This document shows, in pieces, positions 51,879 through 61,094 of a stretch of 64,000 nucleotides of DNA. The stretch covers positions 496,001-560,000 of the forward strand of contig NZ_CP053896.1 in assembly GCF_013255915.1 (NCBI RefSeq), written 5' to 3'. Numbering within the stretch: position 1 is the first letter of the stretch; every line of letters begins with the position of its first letter. The translations under genes were made by a program, and so were the position numbers. This stretch comes from Providencia rettgeri. GTDB taxonomy: Bacteria; Pseudomonadota; Gammaproteobacteria; Enterobacterales; Enterobacteriaceae. Under the pieces are notes generated by a model that saw nothing but the letters and a program-made list of their open reading frames with translations, did no database searches and was not told the origin of the DNA.

Positions 51879-53123
51879 ATGCGCCGTATTGCTATCGTCG
51901 GTGGTGGTCAAGCGGGTATGCCATTAGCTTTGGGTCTACTCAATAAAGGTTATGAAGTCACTGTTGCAACAAACCGCACTCCAGATGACGTTAAAAATGG
52001 CCGAGTGATGTCGAGCCAGTGCATGTTCGATATTTCACTGCAATTTGAACGTGATTTAGGCATTAATTTTTGGGAAGAACAGTGTCCGCCGGTTGAAGGA
52101 ATTGGTTTTACAGTTCCTCATCCCGAAAAAGCGGGGGAAAAAGTAATTTCTTGGCGTTCACGTCTCGATAATTATGCCCAAGCTGTCGACCAACGTATCA
52201 AAATGCCTTACTGGATGGAGTTATTTGCAGCTCGTGGCGGTAATTTACGCATTGAAGATGTTGGTATTGCAGAACTGGAATGCTTAGCGCAAACACACGA
52301 TTTAGTCGTGTTAGCGGGTGGAAAAGGGGAAATTGTTAAACTGCTTGAGCGCGATGCCTCCCGCTCACCTTATGACAAACCACAACGGGCCTTGGCACTG
52401 ACTTATGTGCATGGCATGTTACCAACGCCAGAGTATTCACAAGTTTCTTTCAACTTAATACCCGGTGTTGGTGAGTATTTTGTGTTCCCATCACTGACGA
52501 ATAGTGGTGATTGCCACATTATGGTGTTTGAAGGGATCCCCAGTGGGCCTATGGATCAGTGGAATGAAGCTCGTACTCCACAGGAACACTTGGCATACAG
52601 TAAAAAAATACTCAATACCTATTTACCTTGGGAAGCAGAACGTTGTCATAATGTTGAGTTAACTGATGATAATGGCATCTTAGCCGGAAGATTTGCACCA
52701 ACAGTGAGAAAACCAGTGTTAACTTTACCATCAGGTAACATTGTGTTTGGTTTAGGAGATGCGTTAGTCACCAATGACCCACTAACGGGTCAAGGTTCGA
52801 ATAACGCTACCAAGGCTTGTAAAGTCTATTATGACGCTATTTTAGCCCATGGTGACAAACCTTACACTGCAAAGTGGATGAATGACACATTTGAGCAGTT
52901 CTGGAAGTATGGTCGCCATGTTGTGGAATGGACCAATTCCTTACTCGCCCCACCTGAGCCGCATATTTTACACTTATTGGATGCAGCCCAGCAGCTGCCA
53001 TCCCTCGCACACACCATCGCGAATGCCTTTAATTACCCGCCCGTATTATTCCCTTGGTGGAAAGATGAGGCTGCTTGTGAGGCGTATATTCAATCGCAAA
53101 TGATGGAAGAAGCTCGAGCTTAA
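51879..53123 (+). CDS. StyA/IifC-type FAD monooxygenase (indole/styrene oxygenase component)
   Basis: A 414-residue flavin-dependent monooxygenase. It starts with the FAD loop IAIVGGGQAGMPLALGLL. VMSSQCMFDISLQFERDLGINFWE is a styrene/indole monooxygenase feature, and FGLGDALVTNDPLTGQGSNNATKAC is the family DG/GD block near the C-terminus. Enzymes of this type take reduced FAD from a separate reductase and epoxidise styrene or indole. The reductase gene follows directly. The ribosome site is AGAGG before the ATG. Given the cyclase and CoA-type enzymes downstream, indole is the more likely substrate than styrene. Confidence 0.88.
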   Translation: MRRIAIVGGGQAGMPLALGLLNKGYEVTVATNRTPDDVKNGRVMSSQCMFDISLQFERDLGINFWEEQCPPVEGIGFTVPHPEKAGEKVISWRSRLDNYAQAVDQRIKMPYWMELFAARGGNLRIEDVGIAELECLAQTHDLVVLAGGKGEIVKLLERDASRSPYDKPQRALALTYVHGMLPTPEYSQVSFNLIPGVGEYFVFPSLTNSGDCHIMVFEGIPSGPMDQWNEARTPQEHLAYSKKILNTYLPWEAERCHNVELTDDNGILAGRFAPTVRKPVLTLPSGNIVFGLGDALVTNDPLTGQGSNNATKACKVYYDAILAHGDKPYTAKWMNDTFEQFWKYGRHVVEWTNSLLAPPEPHILHLLDAAQQLPSLAHTIANAFNYPPVLFPWWKDEAACEAYIQSQMMEEARA

Positions 53124-53137
53124 TGGGAGATATCAGT

Positions 53138-53674
53138 ATGTCTATGATTGCAGAGGATACACTCATGTGTGATAGGGAATGGGGCGATACCGAATTTGAA
53201 TCAAAGATATTGCGTAATCTGTTGGGATGTTACCCAACAGGCGTGGCTATTGTTACCACCCGAACTGCAGATGGCCGTGATGTTGGGTTAACTATCAACT
53301 CATTTGCGTCGTTATCACTTGACCCACCATTAGTGCTATGGAGCTTAGTGAATCATTCACCAAACCTAGCGGTATTTCGTGATTGTACTCATTTTACTAT
53401 CAATATATTAGGCCACGGACACCAAGAACTAGCGATGCGTTTTGCGAACCCACGTATCGAAAATAAATTTGCAGATGTGGCTACCCACCTAACACCAGAA
53501 GGCGTTCCTGCATTGCATGGTGCTATTGCCACATTGGTGTGCGAAAACCATAAGCAAGACACGATTGGTGACCACTTATTAATGGTGGGGCATGTTCGCC
53601 GTATCGGTAGTGAAGCGGGTAAACCGTTAGTGTTCCATGGCGGTAGTTTTACTGCATTACATGAAGCGCCTTAA
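53138..53674 (+). CDS. NAD(P)H:flavin reductase (StyB/HpaC/IifD-like)
   Basis: A 178-residue flavin reductase of the DIM6/NTAB fold that supplies reduced FAD to the preceding oxygenase. Motifs are LLGCYPTGVAIVTTRTADGR, GLTINSFASLSLDPPLVLWS and HFTINILGHGHQELAMRFA, with the C-terminal GDHLLMVGHVRRI. The start at 53138 is chosen for the GGGAGA site seven bases before it; an ATG at 53123 overlaps the oxygenase stop codon but has no ribosome site. The pair forms a two-component monooxygenase. Confidence 0.9.
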   Translation: MSMIAEDTLMCDREWGDTEFESKILRNLLGCYPTGVAIVTTRTADGRDVGLTINSFASLSLDPPLVLWSLVNHSPNLAVFRDCTHFTINILGHGHQELAMRFANPRIENKFADVATHLTPEGVPALHGAIATLVCENHKQDTIGDHLLMVGHVRRIGSEAGKPLVFHGGSFTALHEAP

Positions 53675-53687
53675 GGAGGGAGTGACT

Positions 53688-54470
53688 ATGAACCAGCAAA
53701 TTTTAATGACATTCGCGACACAATTGCAGCAAGGGAACATCCAAGTTATCGACCTGACACAAACCTTATCGCCTTCATTTCCGGCACTGCAATTACCTGA
53801 ACAATTTGGGCAAGTTTGGTCATTTAGCATGGAACAAATTTCTCGCTACGACGATAACGGCCCTGCATGGTATTGGAATAATTTTAGTTGTGGAGAACAT
53901 ACCGGCACGCATTTTGATGCACCAATTCACTGGATCAGTGGCAAAGACCAAATCAACAACACCGTTGATACTATTCCAGTGGAAAACTTTGTAGCGCCAG
54001 CCGTTGTGGTAGATGCCAGTGCGGAAGTGGCTCAAAACCCTGATTGGGTGTTAACTGTAGAGTTTTTGCAAAAATGGGAAGAAAAGCACGGCACAATTCC
54101 TAAAGCAGCTTGGGTACTTTTCAGAACGGATTGGTCGAAAAAGGCGAATGACCCGGTTGCCTATGTAAGTATGCGTGAAGACGGTGCACACACGCCCGGA
54201 CCATCGCAAGAAGCGGTTGAATGGCTTATTCATCAGCGTGATGTCAAAGGGTTTGGTGTTGAAACCATCAATACAGATGCAGGGCAATCATACAGTTGGC
54301 CAGTACCTTACCCTTGCCATACTTTAATGCATGGTCACAATAAATATGGCCTGCAATGTTTGACGAACCTCGACAAACTGCCTGCGACAGGTGTCGTGAT
54401 TGTTGCTGCGCCACTTAAAATTGAAGGTGGCTCTGGCAGCCCATTACGTGTACTCGCACTTGTGGGGTGA
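53688..54470 (+). CDS. Cyclase-family metal hydrolase, isatin hydrolase candidate
   Basis: A 260-residue member of the cyclase/kynurenine-formamidase family (PF04199). The metal site HTGTHFDAPIHW (H71, H75, D77, H81) is complete, and FGVETINTDAGQSYSWPVPY with the C-terminal GLQCLTNLDKLPATG are family features. Isatin hydrolases of this family open isatin to isatinate with Mn. KynB-type formamidase is the alternative. The start at 53688 has AAGGAGGG upstream; a frame from 53637 runs into the previous gene. It lies next to an indole-type monooxygenase, which supports isatin as substrate. Confidence 0.82.
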   Translation: MNQQILMTFATQLQQGNIQVIDLTQTLSPSFPALQLPEQFGQVWSFSMEQISRYDDNGPAWYWNNFSCGEHTGTHFDAPIHWISGKDQINNTVDTIPVENFVAPAVVVDASAEVAQNPDWVLTVEFLQKWEEKHGTIPKAAWVLFRTDWSKKANDPVAYVSMREDGAHTPGPSQEAVEWLIHQRDVKGFGVETINTDAGQSYSWPVPYPCHTLMHGHNKYGLQCLTNLDKLPATGVVIVAAPLKIEGGSGSPLRVLALVG

Positions 54471-54473
54471 GGT

Positions 54474-56087
54474 ATGACAGCAAGCTCAACTCCTCAAGTG
54501 ATAGTCGTGGGCAGTGGAATGAATTCCTTGATGTGTGCAGCCTTGTTGGCAGTACGTGGAAAATCAGTCCTCGTTCTTGAGCGAAATGACCGCTTAGGGG
54601 GCTGTATCCGCACTGAGAATTTGTTTGAGGGCTATACCCATGATTTACTTTCTTGCTGGTACTCCTTATTTGTTGGTAGCCCTGGGTACCAAGAGCTCGA
54701 ACCCTATTTAAAGCAGTATGGATTAGAATTTGCTCAATGTGATTATTCAACGGGGTTAGTGCAACCGGATGGTCAATCGATTGCGTTAAAACGGGATATT
54801 TCTGAAGCGGCTAAGCAACTCGACCAGTTGGCTCCGGGGGATGGCCTTGCATTTCGTAAGATGGCGGAACAGCTATTTACGCAAGATGCAGCGCTTACAT
54901 TTGGCCTATTAGGGCAAAACCCATATAGCGCCAATATGCTGAAATTATTATTTTCAGAATGGCGAAAACGTGGAGTCGATGGCTTGCTTGATTTTGCAAA
55001 AGCAGGAATAGAAAGCTTTCGCCGTTGGTCAGAACGTGAATTACAGCACGACTTTAGCCGAGCTTTGATGGCGCCATGGGTATTACATACCGGACTTGGG
55101 CCGGATGAAGCCAGTTCTGCATTAATTGGGAAATTAACCTTTGCGGCGGTGGTGGCTGGTGGTATGCCAGTGGTGAAAGGCGGCAGTACTCGTATCGTGG
55201 AGGCTTTTGCGAAGGTTATTGAAGCGCATGGTGGCCAGCTAAAAACGGGTATGAATGTTGAAAAAATCATCACTACAGGTGAGGGGAGAAACCAACGAGC
55301 AACAGGAGTGATGGCGAATGGGCAAATCATTGCTGCGTCTGAAAGCGTAGTTTGTAACGTTACCCCAACGCAGCTGTATGGGTCATTACTCGAAAATACT
55401 TCACTGCAAGTGAGGGAAAAAGCGAGAGGTTACCGTTATGGGCGTGCGGGTATGCAAATTCATTTTGCTTTAAGCGCCCCTCCCCCTTGGTGTAATCCTG
55501 AACTGTTAAATGTACCACTGGTTCATTTCACCGAAAGCATGGAGCAAGTGTGTTTATCGGTGACACAGGCAAATAATGGTTATTTACCAGATAAACCGAC
55601 ATTTGGTATTGGCCAACCTACCGCGCTCGATCCCAGTCGAGCCCCAGAAGGAGGGTGGATCTTATGGATCCAAATGCAAGAGTTGCCTCGAGTGTTAAAG
55701 GGGGATTCTGCTGGTGAAATTTCAGTACCGGATGACGGGGGTTGGGATGAGCAAGTGCGAGAGGCTGTTGCAGATCGAATTCAACAGCGCTTAGAGCTGG
55801 TAATGCCTGGCTTTTCTAATTTGATAGTGGGGCGCAAGGCAATTTCTCCCGCCGACCTAGAAAATTATAACTGTAACCTTGTTGGTGGTGACCCTTATTC
55901 AGGAACTTGTTCACCTGATCAGTTCTTCTGGTTGCGGCCTTTTGCTGCGACTGGCCAGACGAAAACGCATCAAACCGCAGTCAAAAACCTTTTTCATATT
56001 GGCGCCTCAACCCACCCCGGTCCGGGTTTAGGTGGTGGTTCAGGTTACCTTGTTGCACAAAAATTAGCAGTCAAACGCAGGACATAA
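54474..56087 (+). CDS. FAD-dependent oxidoreductase of the phytoene-desaturase/PYROXD2-like family
   Basis: A 537-residue flavoenzyme. The N-terminal FAD loop is QVIVVGSGMNSLMCAALLAV, then VLVLERNDRLGGCIRTENLF; the C-terminal FAD contact is NLFHIGASTHPGPGLGGGSG. These are marks of the CrtI/carotenoid-desaturase superfamily. Its start is 4 bp after the cyclase stop, so the two are in one operon. No carotenoid genes lie nearby, so it probably performs an oxidation in the aromatic pathway, for example dehydrogenation of an oxindole-type intermediate. I know no close match in published indole clusters, so the step is open. Confidence 0.8.
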   Translation: MTASSTPQVIVVGSGMNSLMCAALLAVRGKSVLVLERNDRLGGCIRTENLFEGYTHDLLSCWYSLFVGSPGYQELEPYLKQYGLEFAQCDYSTGLVQPDGQSIALKRDISEAAKQLDQLAPGDGLAFRKMAEQLFTQDAALTFGLLGQNPYSANMLKLLFSEWRKRGVDGLLDFAKAGIESFRRWSERELQHDFSRALMAPWVLHTGLGPDEASSALIGKLTFAAVVAGGMPVVKGGSTRIVEAFAKVIEAHGGQLKTGMNVEKIITTGEGRNQRATGVMANGQIIAASESVVCNVTPTQLYGSLLENTSLQVREKARGYRYGRAGMQIHFALSAPPPWCNPELLNVPLVHFTESMEQVCLSVTQANNGYLPDKPTFGIGQPTALDPSRAPEGGWILWIQMQELPRVLKGDSAGEISVPDDGGWDEQVREAVADRIQQRLELVMPGFSNLIVGRKAISPADLENYNCNLVGGDPYSGTCSPDQFFWLRPFAATGQTKTHQTAVKNLFHIGASTHPGPGLGGGSGYLVAQKLAVKRRT

Positions 56088-56160
56088 TAAATCAGCAAAG
56101 GATTTGTGACTTAACAGGTAAAGCACACACAGTAAGCAACCCACTATGGCAGGAAACATG

Positions 56161-57054
56161 ATGAAAAAAACAACAATCGGTAAGCTTGTAGCAGGTTCGT
56201 GTCTCAGCATATTTTCGTTTGGTGCGATTGCCACCGAAGGTGGTGGTTTAGGGGTATACCCCGATGGGCTAGAAAACTTTATGTCAGGTGCATTGCCACC
56301 GCAAGGGGTACATGTACTGGTGTATGGTGGAAATGCGCATTATGACAGTATTCGCGATAACAAAGGCGATAAGATCCCTGTTCCGGGGTTTAGCGTCAAT
56401 GTGAATGTACTCGCTCCTCGACTTATTTGGGTAACTGACCAAAAAGTCTTTGGTGGTGATCTGGCTTTTCATACGATTGTGCCATTATTGGATGTGACTG
56501 CAAAAGCGGCTGGGCAAAAAGATACTAGCCGCGGCCTCGGTGATATTACATTTGGCCCCGCATTAGGGTTTCATCCATCAGCCGATTTGCATTATGTGGT
56601 TGGGCTAGATGCGTATGCTCCAACAGGTAAATACAGCAAAACAGACCCATCAAGTTTAGGTAAGAATTATTGGGCGCTGCAACCAGTTTGGGCAATCAGT
56701 TATATTCCACCTGTTGGTGTAAATGCGGATTTGAAGATGATGTATGACTTTAACTTCCGCAATAACGATACGAAAACACGTTCAGGGCAAGCATTTCACG
56801 CTGATTATGCACTAGGTTGGGGGTTCGGCAATGGTTGGGTGGCAGGTATTGGGGGCTATGCATTTTGGCAAACGACAGATGATAGCGGACCAAATTCAGC
56901 ACAAGGAAAAGCTCGAGCCTATTCTATTGGGCCTTCAATTCGCTATGCTAACCCGCAAGGGTGGCTATTTACTGCTAAATGGGAAAAGGATTTTGAAGTT
57001 AGAAACCGTCCAGAAGGTTCCCAAATTTATTTGAAGGCATCGATACCTTTTTAA
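56161..57054 (+). CDS. Outer-membrane channel of the phenol MetA-degradation (PF13557) type
   Basis: About 297 residues. The signal peptide (LVAGSCLSIFSFGAIA) is followed by GGLGVYPDGLENFMSGALPP, the usual opening of these aromatic-degradation outer-membrane proteins. LGDITFGPALGFHP and YAPTGKYSKTDPSSLGKNYW follow, and a C-terminal IYLKASIPF ends the barrel. Such channels often sit in operons for aromatic or hydrocarbon breakdown and are thought to admit the substrate. The start at 56161 fits AGGA best; ATGs at 56146 and 56158 are alternatives. It ends the first block of the cluster before a terminator. Confidence 0.82.
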   Translation: MKKTTIGKLVAGSCLSIFSFGAIATEGGGLGVYPDGLENFMSGALPPQGVHVLVYGGNAHYDSIRDNKGDKIPVPGFSVNVNVLAPRLIWVTDQKVFGGDLAFHTIVPLLDVTAKAAGQKDTSRGLGDITFGPALGFHPSADLHYVVGLDAYAPTGKYSKTDPSSLGKNYWALQPVWAISYIPPVGVNADLKMMYDFNFRNNDTKTRSGQAFHADYALGWGFGNGWVAGIGGYAFWQTTDDSGPNSAQGKARAYSIGPSIRYANPQGWLFTAKWEKDFEVRNRPEGSQIYLKASIPF

Positions 57055-57073
57055 ACACGTTTGTATATCAAAA

Positions 57074-57104
57074 CCCCATATTGGCATTACATAACAATAT
57101 GGGG
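57074..57104. terminator. Terminator between the channel gene and the AraC gene
   Basis: 10-bp arms CCCCATATTG and CAATATGGGG with an 11-base loop, then GGTATTTCT; it lies between convergent genes. Confidence 0.8.
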
Positions 57105-57134
57105 GGTATTTCTAAGAAAGTGATGATTGGGAAT

Positions 57135-58142
57135 TTAGGCTTTTTTCATACTCTGACTTGGAGTTTCACCATAGCGTTGTTTGTAATCTGCACTAAAGCG
57201 ACCCATATGGGCAAATCCCCAACGTAAAGCTACCCCAGTGACGCTAGTTGCTTCCCCTGAAAGGAGCTCTGCTCGAACTCGCTCCATCCGTAAATCACGT
57301 AAATACTGCATTGGGCTGATATCTAAGAACTCTTTAAAACCAGCATATAAACTGCGTAAGCTGACGCCTGCAATATGAGCTAGCTGCTCAACAGTGATAG
57401 GTTCATGGGCGTGAGCTTCTAAATATTCTTGCACTCTGCGTACGTGACGAGGACGAATTGTTGACCTTCGCATGCCTGAGTCTTCGATATAATTATGGCC
57501 TTGGGTAGAAAGTAAAGTGACAGAAACCAATTGTTCAACTTGAGTCGTGATCAATTTATGTTGTAAGAGATCGGGCGCGCGAGTTGCGCATTCAATCAGG
57601 TAATTCATCAAAGTGCGCCATGCAATGCAAGATTGCCAAGCAAAACCCAACTCAAAAACTAACGGTTTATCTAAAGTATGCCCTAGTTGGCCTACTAAGG
57701 ATCTTTCGAGTAAAGAACGGGAAATGCGTAACATAAATTGATCGTTATCGCTATTCCAACGCATTATTGTTGATTCTTCAGGGCTAAGAAGTGAGGCCAT
57801 CTGAGGAGTTGATTCAATACATTTTCCACCACTTTCGATGACTGCTGTACCTGATAGAGGCATTTGAACCAAAAAAAAGTCCTGTAGTTGCCCTGGAATA
57901 ATGGAGACATCGGCACCATAGCGTAAGCGGCTTAGAGAAATATCCCCCATAGGAATATAGTGCATACGAGCATCAAGGCGTTGATGTGGATTAAGTAAGT
58001 TAAATTGATGTGGCTTCATGACTCGACCAACCATCGATTTAATCTCTTCAGGGTCAGCTGAGGTAAATAATAAACGCTCTGAAGAACAGAGCTGATTTTC
58101 AATCTGAGATGCAGATGAATGGGACCACGAGTTGCTCAACAT
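57135..58142 (-). CDS. AraC-family regulator of the aromatic degradation cluster
   Basis: A 335-residue regulator. An N-terminal AraC-binding-like domain (RLRYGADVSIIPGQLQDFFL ... GTAVIESGG) is followed by the two helix-turn-helix motifs (ITVEQLAHIAGVSLRSLYAGFKE; TSVTGVALRWGFAHMGRFSADYK). This is the AraC_binding_2 type that often governs aromatic oxygenase genes, including IifE in Acinetobacter indole clusters. The start at 58142 has GGAGG eight bases upstream; a TTG frame 15 bases earlier contains that site. It is convergent with the first block and divergent from the second, so it could control both. Confidence 0.9.
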   Translation of the reverse strand: MLSNSWSHSSASQIENQLCSSERLLFTSADPEEIKSMVGRVMKPHQFNLLNPHQRLDARMHYIPMGDISLSRLRYGADVSIIPGQLQDFFLVQMPLSGTAVIESGGKCIESTPQMASLLSPEESTIMRWNSDNDQFMLRISRSLLERSLVGQLGHTLDKPLVFELGFAWQSCIAWRTLMNYLIECATRAPDLLQHKLITTQVEQLVSVTLLSTQGHNYIEDSGMRRSTIRPRHVRRVQEYLEAHAHEPITVEQLAHIAGVSLRSLYAGFKEFLDISPMQYLRDLRMERVRAELLSGEATSVTGVALRWGFAHMGRFSADYKQRYGETPSQSMKKA

Positions 58143-58282
58143 CGGAGGTTCCTCCAAAATGATTTGCCAGCCCTGCTTTATAGAATAACCAAAATAGGGC
58201 CCGACTAATATTGCTTGTTATGTGTTTTTCTCAGTAAATTCAATTTATTATAATATTTTGCAATGACTTATTATATTAGGGA

Positions 58283-58322
58283 GGAATGCTTTCCATTTAA
58301 GTCAAATGAAGCCTTCCTTTTT
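58283..58322 (+). terminator. Orphan intrinsic terminator facing rightward
   Basis: GGAATGCTTTCCATTT pairs with AAATGAAGCCTTCC (one mismatch, two-base bulge, AAGTC loop) and is followed by TTTTT. No rightward gene precedes it, so it may end a small RNA or an attenuated leader. Confidence 0.55.
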
Positions 58323-58450
58323 GTTAACATTTTATTGACTATTTTTTAACTAGTCATGAGTTGAACATAACATAAACAAATTTTCTTACCTAGATAAAAA
58401 CATGCAGAAACTATCCTAAAACTGCAAAAAAATAGAAACTATGCGGTTGT

Positions 58451-58466
58451 TGTGATAGCGATAACA
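58451..58466 (+). promoter_or_regulatory. CRP-like site upstream of iorA
   Basis: TGTGATAGCGATAACA matches TGTGA-N6-TCACA at 9 of 10 positions, about 420 bp before iorA. Distance makes a direct effect uncertain unless the start point lies well upstream. Confidence 0.3.
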
Positions 58467-58886
58467 ATATAAAAAATAAAGTTATTTTTATTTCAATAAC
58501 AGTAAAATATATATGATTTTTCATATTAAATTTTATGTTTACCTATCTTTTTCTTATTTAATTAATGTAATGCTCTAATTAATTATTTTATGGCGATGTT
58601 TTTTTCTGATTTGTTTGCTTTTGTGAGGCCTATTTTCTATTTAAACATGCTATTCAGTATTTTTTATTTATTTTATTGTTCTTTTTTTTCTACGCTATTT
58701 GGCGGAAAAACTAATTTTCTAGTTGTTTTAACTCACTATTTGTCCCTTATCTGCAAGCCTTATCCACTCTCTGCATAAATCTAATTTACATGATTAATCA
58801 TGGATTGACCTGTTATTAACAAAAGATATACAAATAATAAACACAAAAAAGATAAAAACGTTCTGATGTTGATTGGTGAGGTTAAA

Positions 58887-61085
58887 ATGGCTGAGCGATC
58901 GTTTGTACAAGAAGTTCAAAAATTACGGCAAGGGCAAGGTGAAACCTTCAGTGGTGAAGGGATCCTTGCTGTTACAAAAGCGCTATTAGAGTCGGGTGTA
59001 TCTTATGTTGCGGGATATCAAGGTGCTCCTATCTCCCATTTGATGGATGTCCTTGCTGACGCACAAGATATTTTATCTGAATATGGTATTCGCTTTGAAA
59101 ATAGCGCAAGTGAAGCAACTGCAGCGGCAACCTTAGCAGCCTCAGTTAATTATCCACTACGTGGAGCTGTGACTTTTAAAGCAACAGTGGGGACGAATGT
59201 CGCATCTGATGCCTTAGCTAACTTAGCTTCGGGTGGTGTGTTAGGTGGTGCTTTAATTATTGTTGGTGAAGACTATGGTGAGGGCTCTTCTATTATGCAA
59301 GAGCGTAGCCATGCTTTTGCGATGAAATCGCAGATGTGGTTGCTTGACCCTCGGCCCAATTTACCGTCTATCGTTCAAGCCGTGAAAGATGGTTTTGAGC
59401 TCTCTGAAGCCAGTAATACACCCGTTATGTTACAAATGCGTATTCGTTCTTGTCACGTTCACGGGCAATTTGTTTGCGCAGATAATCAGCGCCCTAAATT
59501 TACCGTCAAAGATGCGCTTGAGAACCCAACTCGAGACGTCAGTCGCATAGTATTACCCCCTGCTAGTTTCTTACATGAAAAAGAAAAAATTGAAGCTCGC
59601 TGGCCCGCTGCAATTAAATTTATTCAACAACATGAGTTAAATGAATTTTTTTCAGAAGACTCGGATGATGTTGGAATTGCGCTACAAGGCGGTTGTTACA
59701 ACACGCTGATCCGCGCATTAAATCAGCTAGGGCTAGCGGATGTTTTTGGTAATAGCCAGATTCCTTTATATGTGATGAATGTGGCTTATCCATTGATTGA
59801 CGATGAATTTGAACGCTTTTGTCGTCATAAAAAAGCCATTCTAGTTTTGGAAGAAGGCCAGCCAAATTTTGTTGAGCAAAATGTGGCGAATATTTTGCGT
59901 CAACGCAAGATTGATATTGCCCTGCATGGTAAGGATATGCTGCCAATGGCGGGGGAATATAATACTGCAACAGTGCTTGCGGGTTTACGTTCGTTTTTTG
60001 AATGCTATGGAAAGATAGCTCCACAAGTCAAAGTGGCTGCAAAACAGATTCGTATTCCAACGATTAATATTGCCACTCAAAAATCTGAAGAATCTTTACC
60101 TGAATACGTGAATGCAGCAGAGCCAACATTAGATGAATCTGTCCATGCGCGCCCACCAGGGTTTTGCACAGGTTGCCCCGAAAGGCCTATTTTTACTGCG
60201 ATGAAGTTGGTGGAGCGTGAATTAGGCGAACATCATGTGAGTGCGGATATCGGCTGTCATTTATTTTCTATTCTACCGCCTTTTAATTTGGGGAATACCA
60301 CCATGGGCTATGGGCTAGGAGGCGCAGGGGCTGCGGCTTTGAATGCAAAGGCTGGGAAACGTGCGATTTCAGTGATGGGAGATGGGGGGTTCTGGCATAA
60401 CGGTTTAACCAGTGGTATTGCCAATAGTGTTTTTAACCGTAGTGATAACTTAACTATTGTGGTTGATAACAGCTATACCTCTGCGACAGGAGGGCAAGAT
60501 ATTCTCTCTTCGACAGCGTTGAATCCAACCCGTAGTACTGGTCATGAAATTGAAAAAGCGGTGAAAGGGGTGGGTGTTAATTGGGTGAAAACCATTAAAC
60601 ACACCTATGACTTAAAAACCATGACAAATACGTTACGTGAAGCTTTAACAACCGATGAGCAAGGGCCCAAGGTTCTGATTGCGCAAAGCGAATGTATGTT
60701 GAACAAACAACGCCGCGAAAAGAAAAAAGTGCGTAGTGATGTTGCCGCAGGCAAACGAGTGGTACGTGAGCGTTTTGGTGTCGACCCTGATACCTGTACC
60801 GGGGATCACTCTTGTATTCGTTTATCTGGTTGCCCGTCTTTATCAATTAAACCAAGCCAAGACCCATTAAGAACAGACCCGGTTGCAACAGTGATGGATA
60901 GCTGTGTCGGTTGTGGGCTATGTGGTGAAGTCTCTCACGCTGCTGTCTTGTGCCCTTCTTTTTTTAAAGCTCAAATTATTACTAACCCTAATGGTTGGGA
61001 CAAATTGCGCCATCGTGTACGCGGTTGGTTTATTGGCTATTTACAGCGTCGTGACGCACGTCGTCGTGAACAATTTAGTTTCTAA
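58887..61085 (+). CDS. iorA: Indolepyruvate-oxidoreductase-type alpha subunit (TPP, 4Fe-4S)
   Basis: A 732-residue subunit of a 2-oxoacid:acceptor oxidoreductase, which decarboxylates an aromatic 2-oxoacid and yields its acyl-CoA. The N-terminal pyrimidine-binding domain has SYVAGYQGAPISHLMDVL. The TPP motif is GDGGFWHNGLTSGI ... VVDNSYTSATGGQ (from about residue 498). The C-terminal ferredoxin domain (about 635-690) has CTGDHSC..SGCP and CVGCGLCGEV. The start at 58887 follows GAGG; an ATG 21 bases earlier lacks a ribosome site. IorA acts on indolepyruvate in archaea and some bacteria. Next to an isatin-hydrolase-like gene, isatinate (2-aminophenylglyoxylate) is an attractive alternative substrate. 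Confidence 0.88.
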   Translation: MAERSFVQEVQKLRQGQGETFSGEGILAVTKALLESGVSYVAGYQGAPISHLMDVLADAQDILSEYGIRFENSASEATAAATLAASVNYPLRGAVTFKATVGTNVASDALANLASGGVLGGALIIVGEDYGEGSSIMQERSHAFAMKSQMWLLDPRPNLPSIVQAVKDGFELSEASNTPVMLQMRIRSCHVHGQFVCADNQRPKFTVKDALENPTRDVSRIVLPPASFLHEKEKIEARWPAAIKFIQQHELNEFFSEDSDDVGIALQGGCYNTLIRALNQLGLADVFGNSQIPLYVMNVAYPLIDDEFERFCRHKKAILVLEEGQPNFVEQNVANILRQRKIDIALHGKDMLPMAGEYNTATVLAGLRSFFECYGKIAPQVKVAAKQIRIPTINIATQKSEESLPEYVNAAEPTLDESVHARPPGFCTGCPERPIFTAMKLVERELGEHHVSADIGCHLFSILPPFNLGNTTMGYGLGGAGAAALNAKAGKRAISVMGDGGFWHNGLTSGIANSVFNRSDNLTIVVDNSYTSATGGQDILSSTALNPTRSTGHEIEKAVKGVGVNWVKTIKHTYDLKTMTNTLREALTTDEQGPKVLIAQSECMLNKQRREKKKVRSDVAAGKRVVRERFGVDPDTCTGDHSCIRLSGCPSLSIKPSQDPLRTDPVATVMDSCVGCGLCGEVSHAAVLCPSFFKAQIITNPNGWDKLRHRVRGWFIGYLQRRDARRREQFSF

Positions 61086-61094
61086 GGGGGATGC

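Larger units (their letters stand above)
58143..58886. other. Long AT-rich gene-free region between the AraC regulator and iorA
   Basis: About 740 bp. It holds a rightward hairpin with T-run (58283-58322), a CRP-like sequence (58451-58466) and probably the promoters of both flanking units. A 62-codon frame at 58590 is Phe/Leu-rich with no ribosome site and is not credited. Confidence 0.6.

Noticed and set aside
58590-58778. 62-codon Phe/Leu-rich frame in the iorA upstream region
   Set aside because: No ribosome site; the composition is explained by T-rich DNA.
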